Assembly (NCBI GenBank): GCA_021847835.1
Contig: JAJZPR010000019.1
Location: 1-46,239 of the forward strand
DNA from: Pseudomonadota bacterium
Lineage (GTDB): Bacteria; Pseudomonadota; Gammaproteobacteria; Burkholderiales; Thiobacillaceae
DNA length: 46,239 nucleotides
Direction of reading: 5' to 3'
The notes beneath the pieces are model-generated. The model was not told the DNA's origin, did not search any database, and worked only from the letters and a program-made list of their open reading frames with translations. Numbering within the stretch: the stretch's first letter is position 1; each line of letters opens with the position of its first letter. Positions 30,651-40,307 of the stretch are shown here, in pieces. A program made the translations under genes and the position numbers.

Positions 30651-31734
30651 AAAATTTAAAACTGCGCGTTGTTTGTTGGTAGGACTTGATCTGGTCCTGG
30701 GTAAGTCCACGGACATCGACCCCCGCATTGCGCTGGCGGGACCAGTCGACGATGAGATTTAGGGCGTCCCCCAGATTCAGGGCAGGACTCCAGTGCAGCC
30801 TGCAACGCGCCTTGGAAATATCCAACTTCAGGTAACCAGCTTCATGCGGATGCTCACTCGCATCTAGATGCCATTGTGCCCCATTGCCCCATCGCGCGGC
30901 CATTTGTTCAACAATCCAGCCGACCGGCTTTGCATCTTCATCATTGGGGCCAAAATTCCAAGCTTCCGCATAGCCGGGGCCCTGTTCGACGAGTCTTTCT
31001 GCCAGCAACAGGTAACCGCGCAAAGGCTCCATAACATGTTGCCAAGGGCGAATGGCATTGGGGTTGCGGATACGTACCGGCTTGCCTTGTTCGAAGGCGG
31101 CCACAATGTCCGGGATGAGCCGGTCCTGGGCCCAGTCTCCGCCGCCAATGACATTGCCGGCTCGCGCTGTGGCCAGCGCAACCCCGTGTTTTGCATAGTC
31201 ACCTGGATTGAAGAACGACGAGCGGTAGGCCGCGCTGACGAGTTCTGCACAGCCCTTGCTGTTGCTATAGGGATCGTAACCACCCATGCGGTCGTTTTCC
31301 CGATAACCCCAAACCCATTCGCGGTTTTCGTAACACTTATCGGTAGTAATGTTGACCACAGCCCTGACGCTTCGCGTGGCGCGCACAGCTTCCAGCATAT
31401 GTACCGTACCCATTACATTGGTAGCATATGTTTCGACAGGATTCTGATACGAGTAGCGTACCAAGGGCTGGGCAGCCATATGGATGACAATTTCGGGCCG
31501 GGCGTCTTGCATAGATTGCCTGAAATGCAACAAATCACGAACGTCGCCGACAACGGAGTGCATGCCTTCGGCCACACGGGCCTCTTCAAAGAGGCTTGGG
31601 GCTGTAGGCGGTTTGAGCGCATACCCTGTGAGTTCAACTCCCAGATTTTGTAGCCAGAGAGACATCCAGCTGCCTTTGAAGCCCGTATGGCCGGTCAGGA
31701 AGACGCGTTTGCCGCGCCAGAATGCAGGGTTCAA
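30631..31734 (-). CDS. rfbG: CDP-glucose 4,6-dehydratase
   Basis: 367 aa from the TTG at 31734, chosen because it overlaps the rfbF stop (TTGA), has GGAAAG upstream, and yields [20 protein letters not shown] as in known RfbG; a GTG 12 codons earlier is the alternative. Extended SDR: GHTGFKG nucleotide-binding motif and catalytic YSNSK (in YDPYSNSKG). Converts CDP-glucose to CDP-4-keto-6-deoxyglucose. Second step of the pathway rfbF-rfbG-rfbH. Confidence 0.95.
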   Translation of the reverse strand: MNPAFWRGKRVFLTGHTGFKGSWMSLWLQNLGVELTGYALKPPTAPSLFEEARVAEGMHSVVGDVRDLLHFRQSMQDARPEIVIHMAAQPLVRYSYQNPVETYATNVMGTVHMLEAVRATRSVRAVVNITTDKCYENREWVWGYRENDRMGGYDPYSNSKGCAELVSAAYRSSFFNPGDYAKHGVALATARAGNVIGGGDWAQDRLIPDIVAAFEQGKPVRIRNPNAIRPWQHVMEPLRGYLLLAERLVEQGPGYAEAWNFGPNDEDAKPVGWIVEQMAARWGNGAQWHLDASEHPHEAGYLKLDISKARCRLHWSPALNLGDALNLIVDWSRQRNAGVDVRGLTQDQIKSYQQTTRSFKFYADRSN

Positions 31735-32501
31735 GGCCAAACTTTCCAAGGGGCACGGCCAGACTGCCACAACTCTTCGAGGTGCTGCTTATCTCGCAAG
31801 GTATCCATCGGCTGCCAGAACCCATGATGCAAATAGGATGACAACTGGCCTTCCCGGGCGAGACGTTCCATTGGGGCTCGCTCCCAGATGGTAGTGTCAT
31901 TCTCGACATAATCGATCACCTTGGGCGACAAGACGAAAAACCCTCCATTGATCCAACCGCCGTCGCCATGCGGTTTCTCCTCGAAGCTGGCAACACGGGC
32001 ACCATTCAAATTCAGAGCGCCGAATCGACCTGGTGGCTGCACCCCGGTTAATGTCGCCAGCCTTTTCTGCGCGCGATGAAACTCGATTAGTTCACTAATA
32101 TTTACGTCGCCGACCCCATCGCCGTAGGTAAAACAGAAGTCCTCGTCGCCCACATACGGACGAATCCGTCTTAGGCGCCCGCCGGTCATAGTAGAGTCAC
32201 CTGTATCGACCAACGTAACACGCCAAGGTTCGGCATTGTTCTGGTGCACAACCGTCTGATTGTTCGCCATATCAAAAGTTACGTCCGACATATGCAAGAA
32301 GTAATTCGCAAAGTACTCCTTGATGAGATATCCCTTGTATCCTAGGCACACAACGAAATCATTGATCCCATGCGCAGAATATATTTTCATAATATGCCAG
32401 AGGACTGGTCGACCACCTATCTCAACCATTGGCTTCGGCCTTAATGATGTTTCTTCAGCAAGCCGTGTACCTAATCCACCAGCGAGAATGACCGCTTTCA
32501 T
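31731..32501 (-). CDS. rfbF: Glucose-1-phosphate cytidylyltransferase
   Basis: 256 aa from the ATG at 32501. Nucleotidyltransferase signature [18 protein letters not shown] with KPMVEIGG, and [11 protein letters not shown]. It makes CDP-glucose from CTP and glucose-1-phosphate, committing sugar to the 3,6-dideoxyhexose path. Upstream is a 103-bp stretch without a gene; downstream it overlaps rfbG by 4 bp. Confidence 0.95.
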   Translation of the reverse strand: MKAVILAGGLGTRLAEETSLRPKPMVEIGGRPVLWHIMKIYSAHGINDFVVCLGYKGYLIKEYFANYFLHMSDVTFDMANNQTVVHQNNAEPWRVTLVDTGDSTMTGGRLRRIRPYVGDEDFCFTYGDGVGDVNISELIEFHRAQKRLATLTGVQPPGRFGALNLNGARVASFEEKPHGDGGWINGGFFVLSPKVIDYVENDTTIWERAPMERLAREGQLSSYLHHGFWQPMDTLRDKQHLEELWQSGRAPWKVWP

Positions 32502-32604
32502 CTCTTTCAAACCTCAGTAGCAGCTATTTAAAGGAAGGGGCCGACCCTTGACGGCAGTTGGCGAAATTTTTTCTTCCCGCACTCTGAGCCATAAAGGCCG
32601 ACAA

Positions 32605-33846
32605 TCAGGCAAGTCTTTCAGCGGGCGCAGCTAGTGCTGCATCAAGCAAACGAGGCACGAAGCTAGGCTTGTTTTTCGCAAAACCGGCAAGCCAATCAAC
32701 CTTGATGTCTGCATCCGGATGCCAATCGTTTTCAACCGCATGCCGCAACTCTGCCGATGCGGCCTCAGGAGTCGCTGAAAGCTTAAGCACAAGACCGTCA
32801 GGCAGTTCGTCACAATAGCTTGTTGGATTGCTCACGACCACGACTGCTCTAGCGCAGGCGATGCTTTTCACCAGAGCGCCCTCGATAGGCGCAGACCAGA
32901 GAGAGGGAACGGCCACGAATCTGGATCTACCAAGTTCATCTCGCAGACCACTCTCCCAGGTACATGGAACGAAACTGCAGTTTGCTGGCGCCTCAAACCA
33001 ATCCGGTCTTGGGAAGGGAAACATGAAACGCAGCTCCGGACATTGCGTTGCGACATGTGCGGTCCATTTTGCCCCCTTCGCATCCAAGCAATGCCCATGG
33101 AACAAGACATCCCATGAATATTCAGCAGGGGCCTCATCCAACGTCAGGTCAGCATCACAAGAAAACACCTCATCCCAGTCTTGCGTCCACAACCCGATCA
33201 CCGGTGGACAGGACGGCAGTCCAAACTGCCGTTGCGCCAGCTCAGCCTGCCGCAGATTTTGTGCGGCCACTTTTACACGTCCTGTCTTCACCAGTTCCTC
33301 CAGGCTAGGGGCAAACTCGGTAGCGGCTGGATCCGGTTTGGGGAACGGCTCACATCCATTTTTGGCAATTTGGTCGTAGCCAAATTCCAGACAACGCAAG
33401 CAAGGGCCGGTCTCGTCCCGCAAATGGTTATAACTCACTAAACAAAAGAATGAACTGTCCAACAGATAAATGAGAGGAGGCTCTTTCCGAGACTCGAGCA
33501 AGCGAAGCGCGAGGCGGTATCCCACGTTCTGCGGATGAAGCAGGACCAAGCGCCGGCCACGCTTAAGCAAGACAAGAGACACGCCCCACCAGAAGCGACT
33601 TAGAAGAAAACCATAGCGGATAATCTCACTAGCTGCGAACTTGTATGCCTTATTCCTCAGCCATAATCGAATCTGCCAAAGCGCGGGACGTTCTGGTCTG
33701 GAAAACAGCCTTATCCGATTACCGACGATTTCGGCCATGCGCGCCTGAAGATGCGCTACAAACCGTCCAGTCCCAGTGTCGCCTGCCGGTATTCCTGAGA
33801 TAACCACGAGATTCGAAGCCAGTTTTGGATCAATTGCACTTCTCAT
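32605..33846 (-). CDS. Putative glycosyltransferase of the O-antigen operon (GT-B-like)
   Basis: 413 aa, family not recognised with certainty. N-terminal GIPAGDTGTGRFVAHLQ resembles the acceptor-domain loop of GT4 enzymes; C-terminal SLWSAPIEGALVKSIACARAVVVVSNP resembles the nucleotide-sugar E-x7-E region. A Cys-rich central segment (GPCLRCLEFGYDQIAKNGC, about 145-165) is unusual and could bind metal. No membrane helix beyond a weak hydrophobic patch near 80-95. The start overlaps the preceding stop (ATGA). Context supports a glycan-assembly role. Confidence 0.7.
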   Translation of the reverse strand: MRSAIDPKLASNLVVISGIPAGDTGTGRFVAHLQARMAEIVGNRIRLFSRPERPALWQIRLWLRNKAYKFAASEIIRYGFLLSRFWWGVSLVLLKRGRRLVLLHPQNVGYRLALRLLESRKEPPLIYLLDSSFFCLVSYNHLRDETGPCLRCLEFGYDQIAKNGCEPFPKPDPAATEFAPSLEELVKTGRVKVAAQNLRQAELAQRQFGLPSCPPVIGLWTQDWDEVFSCDADLTLDEAPAEYSWDVLFHGHCLDAKGAKWTAHVATQCPELRFMFPFPRPDWFEAPANCSFVPCTWESGLRDELGRSRFVAVPSLWSAPIEGALVKSIACARAVVVVSNPTSYCDELPDGLVLKLSATPEAASAELRHAVENDWHPDADIKVDWLAGFAKNKPSFVPRLLDAALAAPAERLA

Positions 33847-34793
33847 CCCAGAGCCCGCCTACGCACCCAGGCCAACAGCCTTCTCAGAAATGCCCTCATG
33901 TTTGAAACCGGGATGGCCGAATCTTCACCGCCTCTTGGTCTGCCATCGTAAAAGGTCGCAAATCTTCTGTTAATTTCATCGTCGACTTGCAATCGGCCAG
34001 GCTCAGGGAATCCAAAGGTAGATTGCGTATTGATAGTGACGTCGAATTTGTCTGTCACCCCACAATGAACGCCAGTTCCATCATTGCCTGTATTCCCCAC
34101 AATAGAATTTACCGGCCTGAAGCAATAAGCATCGTTCTTGAAATGAGCATAATCCCAGCGAATACCCCATGAGCTGATCTTGCCCGCCATTTGCAACTTG
34201 AGAATCTGGAACATGTCATTGCCACCTCGATTGAAGCCGCTGACCCTATCTTGATCTTTGCAGAATCTGTCGAAGTCCTGGACTTCCCAATCCACTTTCT
34301 CCCATCGGTCTTGCCAAGTAGCCCAACCCCAGGTACAGCATCGATACGAAAGATACGAATCCTCCTCATAACCTGCTGGCATTCCCAGGGGGGGGCTATA
34401 ACCGCCGATGGAAAATATTCTCTGGTCATCCTGATAACGAGCCAATGCCTCATTCATATAGTTCAGAAAGTGTGGCGAGAACTGCAAGTCATCTTCAATC
34501 ACGATAACCTTGCCGTACTTCTGGATAACGTCCGAGACGCCCTCGATCACCGACCCGGCAAGTCCACGATTTACTGTTTTCCTATGAATTGTTACGTTCT
34601 TGAACCCGTCCACGGCCTCGATGATTGCCCTCACGGCTTCTACCTCGGCTTCATCATTCTTACAGCGTGGGCCATCTGAAAACACGAACAGTTCGGTCTC
34701 CGCCGCCAGCAGACTTTCCTTCAGGGAATCGATGGTTCGTTGGGTATGTCGTGGGCGATTGAACACGAACAGAACGACAGGTGCGAAGGCCAT
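33843..34793 (-). CDS. Sugar transferase-like protein (GT2-type fold)
   Basis: 316 aa from the ATG at 34793 (AGGAG upstream). Begins PVVLFVFNRPRHTQRTIDSL, typical of GT-A proteins, with the metal-site acidic cluster IVIEDDLQFS (about 98-107) and TWGWATWQDRWEK, a motif common in family members of surface-glycan loci. Ends with a basic helix. Specificity unknown. Starts 1 bp after the FkbM gene and overlaps the next gene by ATGA, so tightly coupled. Confidence 0.8.
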   Translation of the reverse strand: MAFAPVVLFVFNRPRHTQRTIDSLKESLLAAETELFVFSDGPRCKNDEAEVEAVRAIIEAVDGFKNVTIHRKTVNRGLAGSVIEGVSDVIQKYGKVIVIEDDLQFSPHFLNYMNEALARYQDDQRIFSIGGYSPPLGMPAGYEEDSYLSYRCCTWGWATWQDRWEKVDWEVQDFDRFCKDQDRVSGFNRGGNDMFQILKLQMAGKISSWGIRWDYAHFKNDAYCFRPVNSIVGNTGNDGTGVHCGVTDKFDVTINTQSTFGFPEPGRLQVDDEINRRFATFYDGRPRGGEDSAIPVSNMRAFLRRLLAWVRRRALG

Positions 34794-34794
34794 C

Positions 34795-35799
34795 CTAGCT
34801 CCTGCAACGGGATGAACCCGAAGCCTTATGAATCGCATTTCTCAGCCGGCAAGGAAGCACGTTGAGCAAGCCTGCCAGGATTCTGTACTTGGCACTAATG
34901 GTCGGTTCACCTGATAAGCCTGCGCCACCCGTTCCCTGAATATCCCATGCGTCCAGATTGCCTAAAGCATCCAGTTCATGTTTCGAAAGCAGGCCTTTCC
35001 GATGGAAAAACTCGGCCAGTTCGAGCCCATAGTCGTAGCACTGCTGAAGCGCGCAAAGGGCCAATACCTTTTTGACCTTGTGTTCGCTGAAGTTCAGGGC
35101 ATCGAACCGCCCCTGTCTGTCCAGACCTATATAGTCTTTCAACCATACCGCCTCTGCCCACAGTATCTGCTCCATACCCGAGGGGCTTTCCTTAAACCTG
35201 TTGTTACGTGATATTCGGTGGTTTACGTTGATATCGAACATCAAAAAACCATTGGCCCGCATGAAGCCATCAAGCTGCGAAAAGGTCGTCTCCCCCACAT
35301 AGTTTTCGGTGAATCCCGTTTCGGTTTCGACATAAAAAGCGCTCTCCAGCAGATGCCCTGCATCGCTCAAGATCGGTAGCTCCAGCCCCTGAACATCGAT
35401 CTTGATGACATCCGGCGAGAAACCATTCAATTCTTCGATCTTGTGGATCGCTCGTACGGGAATGGGTTCCTCCCCCTGCACATCAAACAGTTCATGAAAG
35501 GCGAAGCGATCCAACCACTCCTTGTTGGGCTTCAAGAGTGAGTAGCAATATATGCTTCGAGTCTTGTATAGCGTTTCCACACCGTCCTTACCATGGACCG
35601 CATATGGCAGGAACGTCGAATGCCTGTATGGGGATGGCAACTTATTCTGACGTTCGCACTCCTCCTTGTTGGGATCGAACCCAACCAAATTGATTAGCTC
35701 TTTAATGGGCGCCCATTTGGCATCCAGCGAGCCACTACTACCAATATCGATAAGGTTGACCCCCACATTCTGGAGTTGCTCAACGTAGCTGAAAATCAT
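34795..35799 (-). CDS. FkbM-family methyltransferase (A)
   Basis: 334 aa. SAM-binding start VNLIDIGSSGSLDAKW (about 14-29), VGFDPNKEECE, then the FkbM signature IKIDVQGLELPILSDAG (about 130-146) and a late YVETETGFTENY. FkbM enzymes O-methylate sugar hydroxyls; here the target is probably a residue of the O-chain. A second FkbM gene lies at 40308. Follows asnB by 65 bp. Confidence 0.85.
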   Translation of the reverse strand: MIFSYVEQLQNVGVNLIDIGSSGSLDAKWAPIKELINLVGFDPNKEECERQNKLPSPYRHSTFLPYAVHGKDGVETLYKTRSIYCYSLLKPNKEWLDRFAFHELFDVQGEEPIPVRAIHKIEELNGFSPDVIKIDVQGLELPILSDAGHLLESAFYVETETGFTENYVGETTFSQLDGFMRANGFLMFDINVNHRISRNNRFKESPSGMEQILWAEAVWLKDYIGLDRQGRFDALNFSEHKVKKVLALCALQQCYDYGLELAEFFHRKGLLSKHELDALGNLDAWDIQGTGGAGLSGEPTISAKYRILAGLLNVLPCRLRNAIHKASGSSRCRS

Positions 35800-35864
35800 G
35801 TGCCATCCATGTCCATTTATTTAACAGAAACATCCTATCGGGCCATCCGTTCAGGCGCCGACCA

Positions 35865-37748
35865 CTATTTGCCTGGGAGAATCTTCCTCATTTCCCGACA
35901 CCATATCTCCAGCACTAGAGCCTTGAACGAGATTGGTGCGATGGCACCTCTCGGGAACAGGCCGCTCGCCAAAGTGGCCCCCGCCTCTTCTGTCAGAACG
36001 CCTGATTGCACCAAATAACCGCCATCTAGATATTCCCCATACACCTTGAACAATGCGTTGTGCCATTCGATGACTGGTGGCGCAAAACCCTGTTTCGGTC
36101 GTTCGATTATGAAGTCGGGAAGGATCCCTTTCATCGCCCCCCGCAACCAGGGCTTGGGAAATCCCTGGTAGTCGGGATCGGCCTGGTGCGATTTGCGCAG
36201 ACCTATGACCAGTTCCACCAGTTTGTAATCGACGAAGGGCAGACGCAATTCGACTGAATTGGCCATGCTCAGCCGGTCGCCTTGCGCGATGCCATTCTCC
36301 AGCAGATACGTGTCGCAGATCAGCCGAGTGATCAAGATGTCGGAATGCTTCCACGGTTTGTCAAACGTAAACAGGTCGTAAGCGGAAGCCCCGCCCAGCG
36401 CCTGTATGAACGAATTCGTGTAGTAATTCCTGACGTCCGTCAGCGCCATGCGGAAGTCGGGCGCTAACTCATGGAATATTGGGCGATACCCATTTACCGG
36501 TGGTTGAGGTTCGGCATGTTTGCCGAACAAACTCTTAAAGGACGTCTTAATGAATCGCTTTATTGATGGTGGCCCATCCCTGCCGCCAATTTTTTCGTCC
36601 GTGGCTTCTGCGGCATCTTTTACCCACTGATATCCCCAGAAGACTTCGTCGCCACCCTGTCCTTGCAACAGCACAGGAACGCCATTTTCCCGCGCAATCT
36701 TGCTGACCGAGTAATACCCAAACCCCGAGATATCGGCAATGGGATCATCGCGATGAAAGTTCATCTTCTCGAAGTTGTTCACAAGATCCGCAGTCTCGAG
36801 TTCAATCTCGTGAAACGGCATTCCTAGCAGATCGGCAAGCGCCTTTGCATCGTTTCGCTCGTCATTGGGTGGTCGCCCCGGATAACCCACACTGAATGCA
36901 TGCATGGTTCCCGGATATTTCTTGGCGGCCAGCGCGGCAATCGCGCTGGAATCCAGGCCGCCACTAAGCGCCACCCCTACGGGAACATCGGCGCGAATAA
37001 GCAACTCGCATATCTGATCCAACTCGTTGCGAACCAACTCCACCGGGTCGCCCTCGACAGGCGCGAGCGCTTCCATGTCCCAGTATTTATGCTGTTCCAC
37101 CTTCCATTCGGCCAACTCGATCTTCAGGTAATGTGCCCGCGGAAGCTTTCTGACCGCCTTCAACGGGGTCTTAGGTTCCGGCACATATTGGTAATGGAAA
37201 TAATCATTTACCGCCACCGGATCGAGTTCAAAAGGAATGCAACCAACACTCAACAATGCCTTCATCTCGGAGGAAAAATAGATGGAGTCTGCCGTCTCAT
37301 GCAGGTATAAAGGCTTCTCCCCCATCCGATCACGAACGATAAACACCCCTCCCTGCTTAATATCCAGAAGCGCAAATGCGAACATGCCGCGCAACTGGTG
37401 AAGGCACTCAATTCCCTCTTCCTCATAGAGGTGCAGAATCACTTCGCCATCACTATGCGTCGAAAAGGTATGCCCACGCATTTTCAAAGCGTCAGTCAGC
37501 TCGATGAAGTTGTATATCTCACCGTTCATGATGAGTACTAGGGATTTGTCCTCGTTGTAAAGTGGCTGCCAGCCCCCTTCCAGGTCTATGATGCTGAGCC
37601 GCCGCATGCCCATGGCAACATGCTTGTCTGTGTATTCACCTTGACCATCCGGGCCACGATGCACCAAAGCTGCAAGCATATTTGCAAGTGATTCCTGCCC
37701 ATTGGACAAATGAATGCTTTTTGAAATTACTCCGGAAATTCCACACAT
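35865..37748 (-). CDS. asnB: Asparagine-synthase-type amidotransferase
   Basis: 627 aa. Class II glutaminase domain at 2-210 with Cys2 (MCGISGVIS), HRGPDGQGEY and NGEIYNF. The synthetase domain has the ATP-pyrophosphatase motif ALSGGLDSS (about 260). It transfers ammonia from glutamine to an acyl-adenylate, either aspartate or, as in several glycan loci, a uronic acid carboxyl on the polymer. The location inside the O-antigen operon favours the latter by inference. The start is fixed by Cys2; no good Shine-Dalgarno is seen. 85 bp separate it from the reductase gene upstream. Confidence 0.85.
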   Translation of the reverse strand: MCGISGVISKSIHLSNGQESLANMLAALVHRGPDGQGEYTDKHVAMGMRRLSIIDLEGGWQPLYNEDKSLVLIMNGEIYNFIELTDALKMRGHTFSTHSDGEVILHLYEEEGIECLHQLRGMFAFALLDIKQGGVFIVRDRMGEKPLYLHETADSIYFSSEMKALLSVGCIPFELDPVAVNDYFHYQYVPEPKTPLKAVRKLPRAHYLKIELAEWKVEQHKYWDMEALAPVEGDPVELVRNELDQICELLIRADVPVGVALSGGLDSSAIAALAAKKYPGTMHAFSVGYPGRPPNDERNDAKALADLLGMPFHEIELETADLVNNFEKMNFHRDDPIADISGFGYYSVSKIARENGVPVLLQGQGGDEVFWGYQWVKDAAEATDEKIGGRDGPPSIKRFIKTSFKSLFGKHAEPQPPVNGYRPIFHELAPDFRMALTDVRNYYTNSFIQALGGASAYDLFTFDKPWKHSDILITRLICDTYLLENGIAQGDRLSMANSVELRLPFVDYKLVELVIGLRKSHQADPDYQGFPKPWLRGAMKGILPDFIIERPKQGFAPPVIEWHNALFKVYGEYLDGGYLVQSGVLTEEAGATLASGLFPRGAIAPISFKALVLEIWCREMRKILPGK

Positions 37749-37833
37749 ATATCGATATCAGTTTACTTAGGTGTTGCGTCTATAAAGACAAACTACGCGT
37801 TATGGAATGGCGTGAATCCTGCCAGCAATGGCC

Positions 37834-38799
37834 TCACCGCTCAGCGAATATTTCGCGGATGCCCATCTCTAAGTCAATATTGGGGCGCCAACCCGGCAGG
37901 GGCTCGCCCAGCCACGGGATCATTACCTCTTTTGTTCTGTATGGCCTACCGCCCCAATTCGGATGAATTGATATTCCGGTTTCGCGTATTACTAGTTCTA
38001 CAAGTTCTTTCAACGTCATTCTGCGTCCTGATGTAACTGCATACGTATCCAACTTGGCAATGTGCCCCGCCAACAACTTTTCAGCCGCCTGAATATAAGC
38101 TGCCACAACATCGTCAACGTGAGTCATATCCACAATCTGCTCACCTGGCGTCATATCGAGTGATCGGTTTTCAAGGGCTGCGAGTTTCAGGAGGTTGAAG
38201 AGTTTTTTTCGTGGATCCGCCGGGCCGTATGTATCAAATAGGGCGAGCGAAATTGCCTGAACAGCCCCAGTACTCACGTAGTAGTAGAGAATGTCGTGAA
38301 ACGCCTGTTTGGTGGCCGCATAAAGGCACATCGGCTCGTACTCGTCAGAACCTTCAGCGTGTTGCCAGAACGTTTCAGTGTTCACCAGATTCCTTATGCC
38401 ATTCCGCGCCATCCCCTCAACCAGCTGTGTGGAAAAAAGTACATTGCTGATGATCATTTGATCAACGTCCGCAGGTCGATGTTCAGCGCTCGCCATGGCG
38501 GCCAGGTGAAAAACCACATCTGGTTTTGCCGCGGCGACAATGTCCAACATTTCGCTCGTAGACCCATGATGCAAATGGATCACAAGTCTATTTCCATATG
38601 TGCTGAGCAAGTTCGGAGATGAGGACGGACGCAATATGACATGCACCTGCCAACCATCTGCAATCAACCGTTCGACCAGACGCGAGCCGATATAGCCGGA
38701 GCCACCTGTCACGAGCGCACATTTGAAGTGACTACATTCTTCCTTCTCGCCCACCGTAGCTTGGACTGGTTTTTCCACGTGCTCGAGTATTTTGTTCAT
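37834..38799 (-). CDS. NAD-dependent epimerase/reductase, abequose/paratose-synthase-like
   Basis: 321 aa from the ATG at 38799, 1 bp after the preceding stop. Extended SDR: VTGGSGYIGSRL (about 30-41) and catalytic YAATK. The segments ETFWQHAEG, LFDTYGPADPRKKLFNLL and MTPGEQIVDMTHVDDV fit the group that includes CDP-abequose and CDP-paratose synthases. With rfbFGH in the same operon, it is the natural candidate for the final reduction to a CDP-3,6-dideoxyhexose. The assignment is by motif memory plus context. Confidence 0.75.
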   Translation of the reverse strand: MNKILEHVEKPVQATVGEKEECSHFKCALVTGGSGYIGSRLVERLIADGWQVHVILRPSSSPNLLSTYGNRLVIHLHHGSTSEMLDIVAAAKPDVVFHLAAMASAEHRPADVDQMIISNVLFSTQLVEGMARNGIRNLVNTETFWQHAEGSDEYEPMCLYAATKQAFHDILYYYVSTGAVQAISLALFDTYGPADPRKKLFNLLKLAALENRSLDMTPGEQIVDMTHVDDVVAAYIQAAEKLLAGHIAKLDTYAVTSGRRMTLKELVELVIRETGISIHPNWGGRPYRTKEVMIPWLGEPLPGWRPNIDLEMGIREIFAER

Positions 38800-38800
38800 G

Positions 38801-40213
38801 TCAGTGCGGCCCCATGAAACGATTGGCGATACATCGCTCAATGAATCGGGTAAGGTTGGTTTTTAGCGCCTTGATGCCGAAATCTTTACGGTACTGCTCA
38901 AAACCGTCATTCAACGTAGCTGTCTCGTCCAGTGCCATCAATGCGCCATAAATCAAGTTTGCGTCATCTTGCGGAACCGTCTTCCCGATGCCATAGGTCC
39001 GGACTCGCTCGCCCATCAGGTGGTTATCAGCGACAAGGATTGGCTTTTCAAAGGCAGCAGCCTTATTGAGCATGTTGCTGCTAATCCTGAAATCCCGGTA
39101 AACGGCAAAGATTACGTCGGCAGTGCGAATGACGTCGTTGAATGCACGCTCATCCTGAAGATACTCGTCCTTCAAAAGGATGTTTTCAGGTGGGCAGGAC
39201 ATGACCTTCTCCAGGGCAACCGTGTCCTCCGCAGTGAGGGCGCCCCGATGCAATTCACCGACCTGCACGAAAAACCATTGTCTCGGGTCAGCCAATGCGA
39301 GGAGTTCGTACCACCGCGCCAGGTTTTTCTGCGCCCCAATCGACCCGCCCATGAAAACGATTTTCCTTCCGGCCGCACGCTGTCTGATTTCCTGTGCCAG
39401 TGCGCTGGGCTGATCGGGCAGAGCGGTTTCAGTAATGTCGGGCAGGTACTCAAAGGACTTGTTCGGAATTTTTTCCTGATAGATACGGCAGATGTTTTCG
39501 TCGAGAAAGCACATGCCCCTGAGGGAAGACAGTGCGTAATAACGCTCAACCGGGAAGTCGGCAGGCACGAAACGGATGCCTGCCCACGGCCATCTATTGA
39601 GGGCAGAAAACGTGTTCCAGCTATCTGTACTTGATCTGTACATATCCATGTACATGTTGAAGACCAAGTCCGGCTTCAATGGTGATTTCCGTAGCGCCGC
39701 GCGAATACGCGTGGCAAAGTCTACTGGATTGAGATAACCGGCCTCATGCTCTTCACAGTTGTTGGAAACTTCTCGTGATTTGTGGATCCGGCGATAACGC
39801 GCATACAGGAAATGCGACGCACGAAACAGGAACGGCACCACTTTCTGAAACAGCCGCGTCTTCCAGTAAACCAGAAAAGGCATGTCTGCCATCGTTTCGC
39901 TGCCTGGGCGGCGATAGAAATAGCGGTCTCCGAATACATTCCACCACTGCCATGCCCGTTGCAGGCGTGTGCGCAGGGCCAACCAACCGATGTCGGTCAC
40001 CGATGCGTTGTGATCCAGCACATGCAGATGCGGGGAGTTGGCCATGTCCTTCTGTGCGAGGCGCGACAGCAGTGCGGGAACGTCGGGGGTCAGTGCGAGC
40101 ACATCCCATCCTTTCCCCAGCAGGATGGCGATAAACATCGCATTCCATGAATCTAGATGCCCGTGACCGGAAATCGGGTTGTAGACAAGGATGCACGGGT
40201 GGTTGTTTTTCAT
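38801..40213 (-). CDS. Putative glycosyltransferase (GT-B-like), O-antigen operon
   Basis: 470 aa, family uncertain. It starts CILVYNPISGHGHLDSWNAMFIAILLGKG, like the first strand-helix of GT-B enzymes. A C-terminal FMGGSIGAQKNLARWYELLA (about 285) and SSNMLNKAAAFEKPILVADN (about 400) look like the nucleotide-sugar-binding half. It lies 94 bp downstream of the FkbM (B) gene and directly before the dideoxyhexose reductase. Acceptor and donor unknown. Confidence 0.7.
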   Translation of the reverse strand: MKNNHPCILVYNPISGHGHLDSWNAMFIAILLGKGWDVLALTPDVPALLSRLAQKDMANSPHLHVLDHNASVTDIGWLALRTRLQRAWQWWNVFGDRYFYRRPGSETMADMPFLVYWKTRLFQKVVPFLFRASHFLYARYRRIHKSREVSNNCEEHEAGYLNPVDFATRIRAALRKSPLKPDLVFNMYMDMYRSSTDSWNTFSALNRWPWAGIRFVPADFPVERYYALSSLRGMCFLDENICRIYQEKIPNKSFEYLPDITETALPDQPSALAQEIRQRAAGRKIVFMGGSIGAQKNLARWYELLALADPRQWFFVQVGELHRGALTAEDTVALEKVMSCPPENILLKDEYLQDERAFNDVIRTADVIFAVYRDFRISSNMLNKAAAFEKPILVADNHLMGERVRTYGIGKTVPQDDANLIYGALMALDETATLNDGFEQYRKDFGIKALKTNLTRFIERCIANRFMGPH

Positions 40214-40307
40214 ATAGCGGCAACCTTGCTGGACCGCGTCTCAAGCAGCACAAACCTGTCGATGAAGCCTCCATGGTGACTTTGCATGGGATCCTTGTAG
40301 ACGTGTC

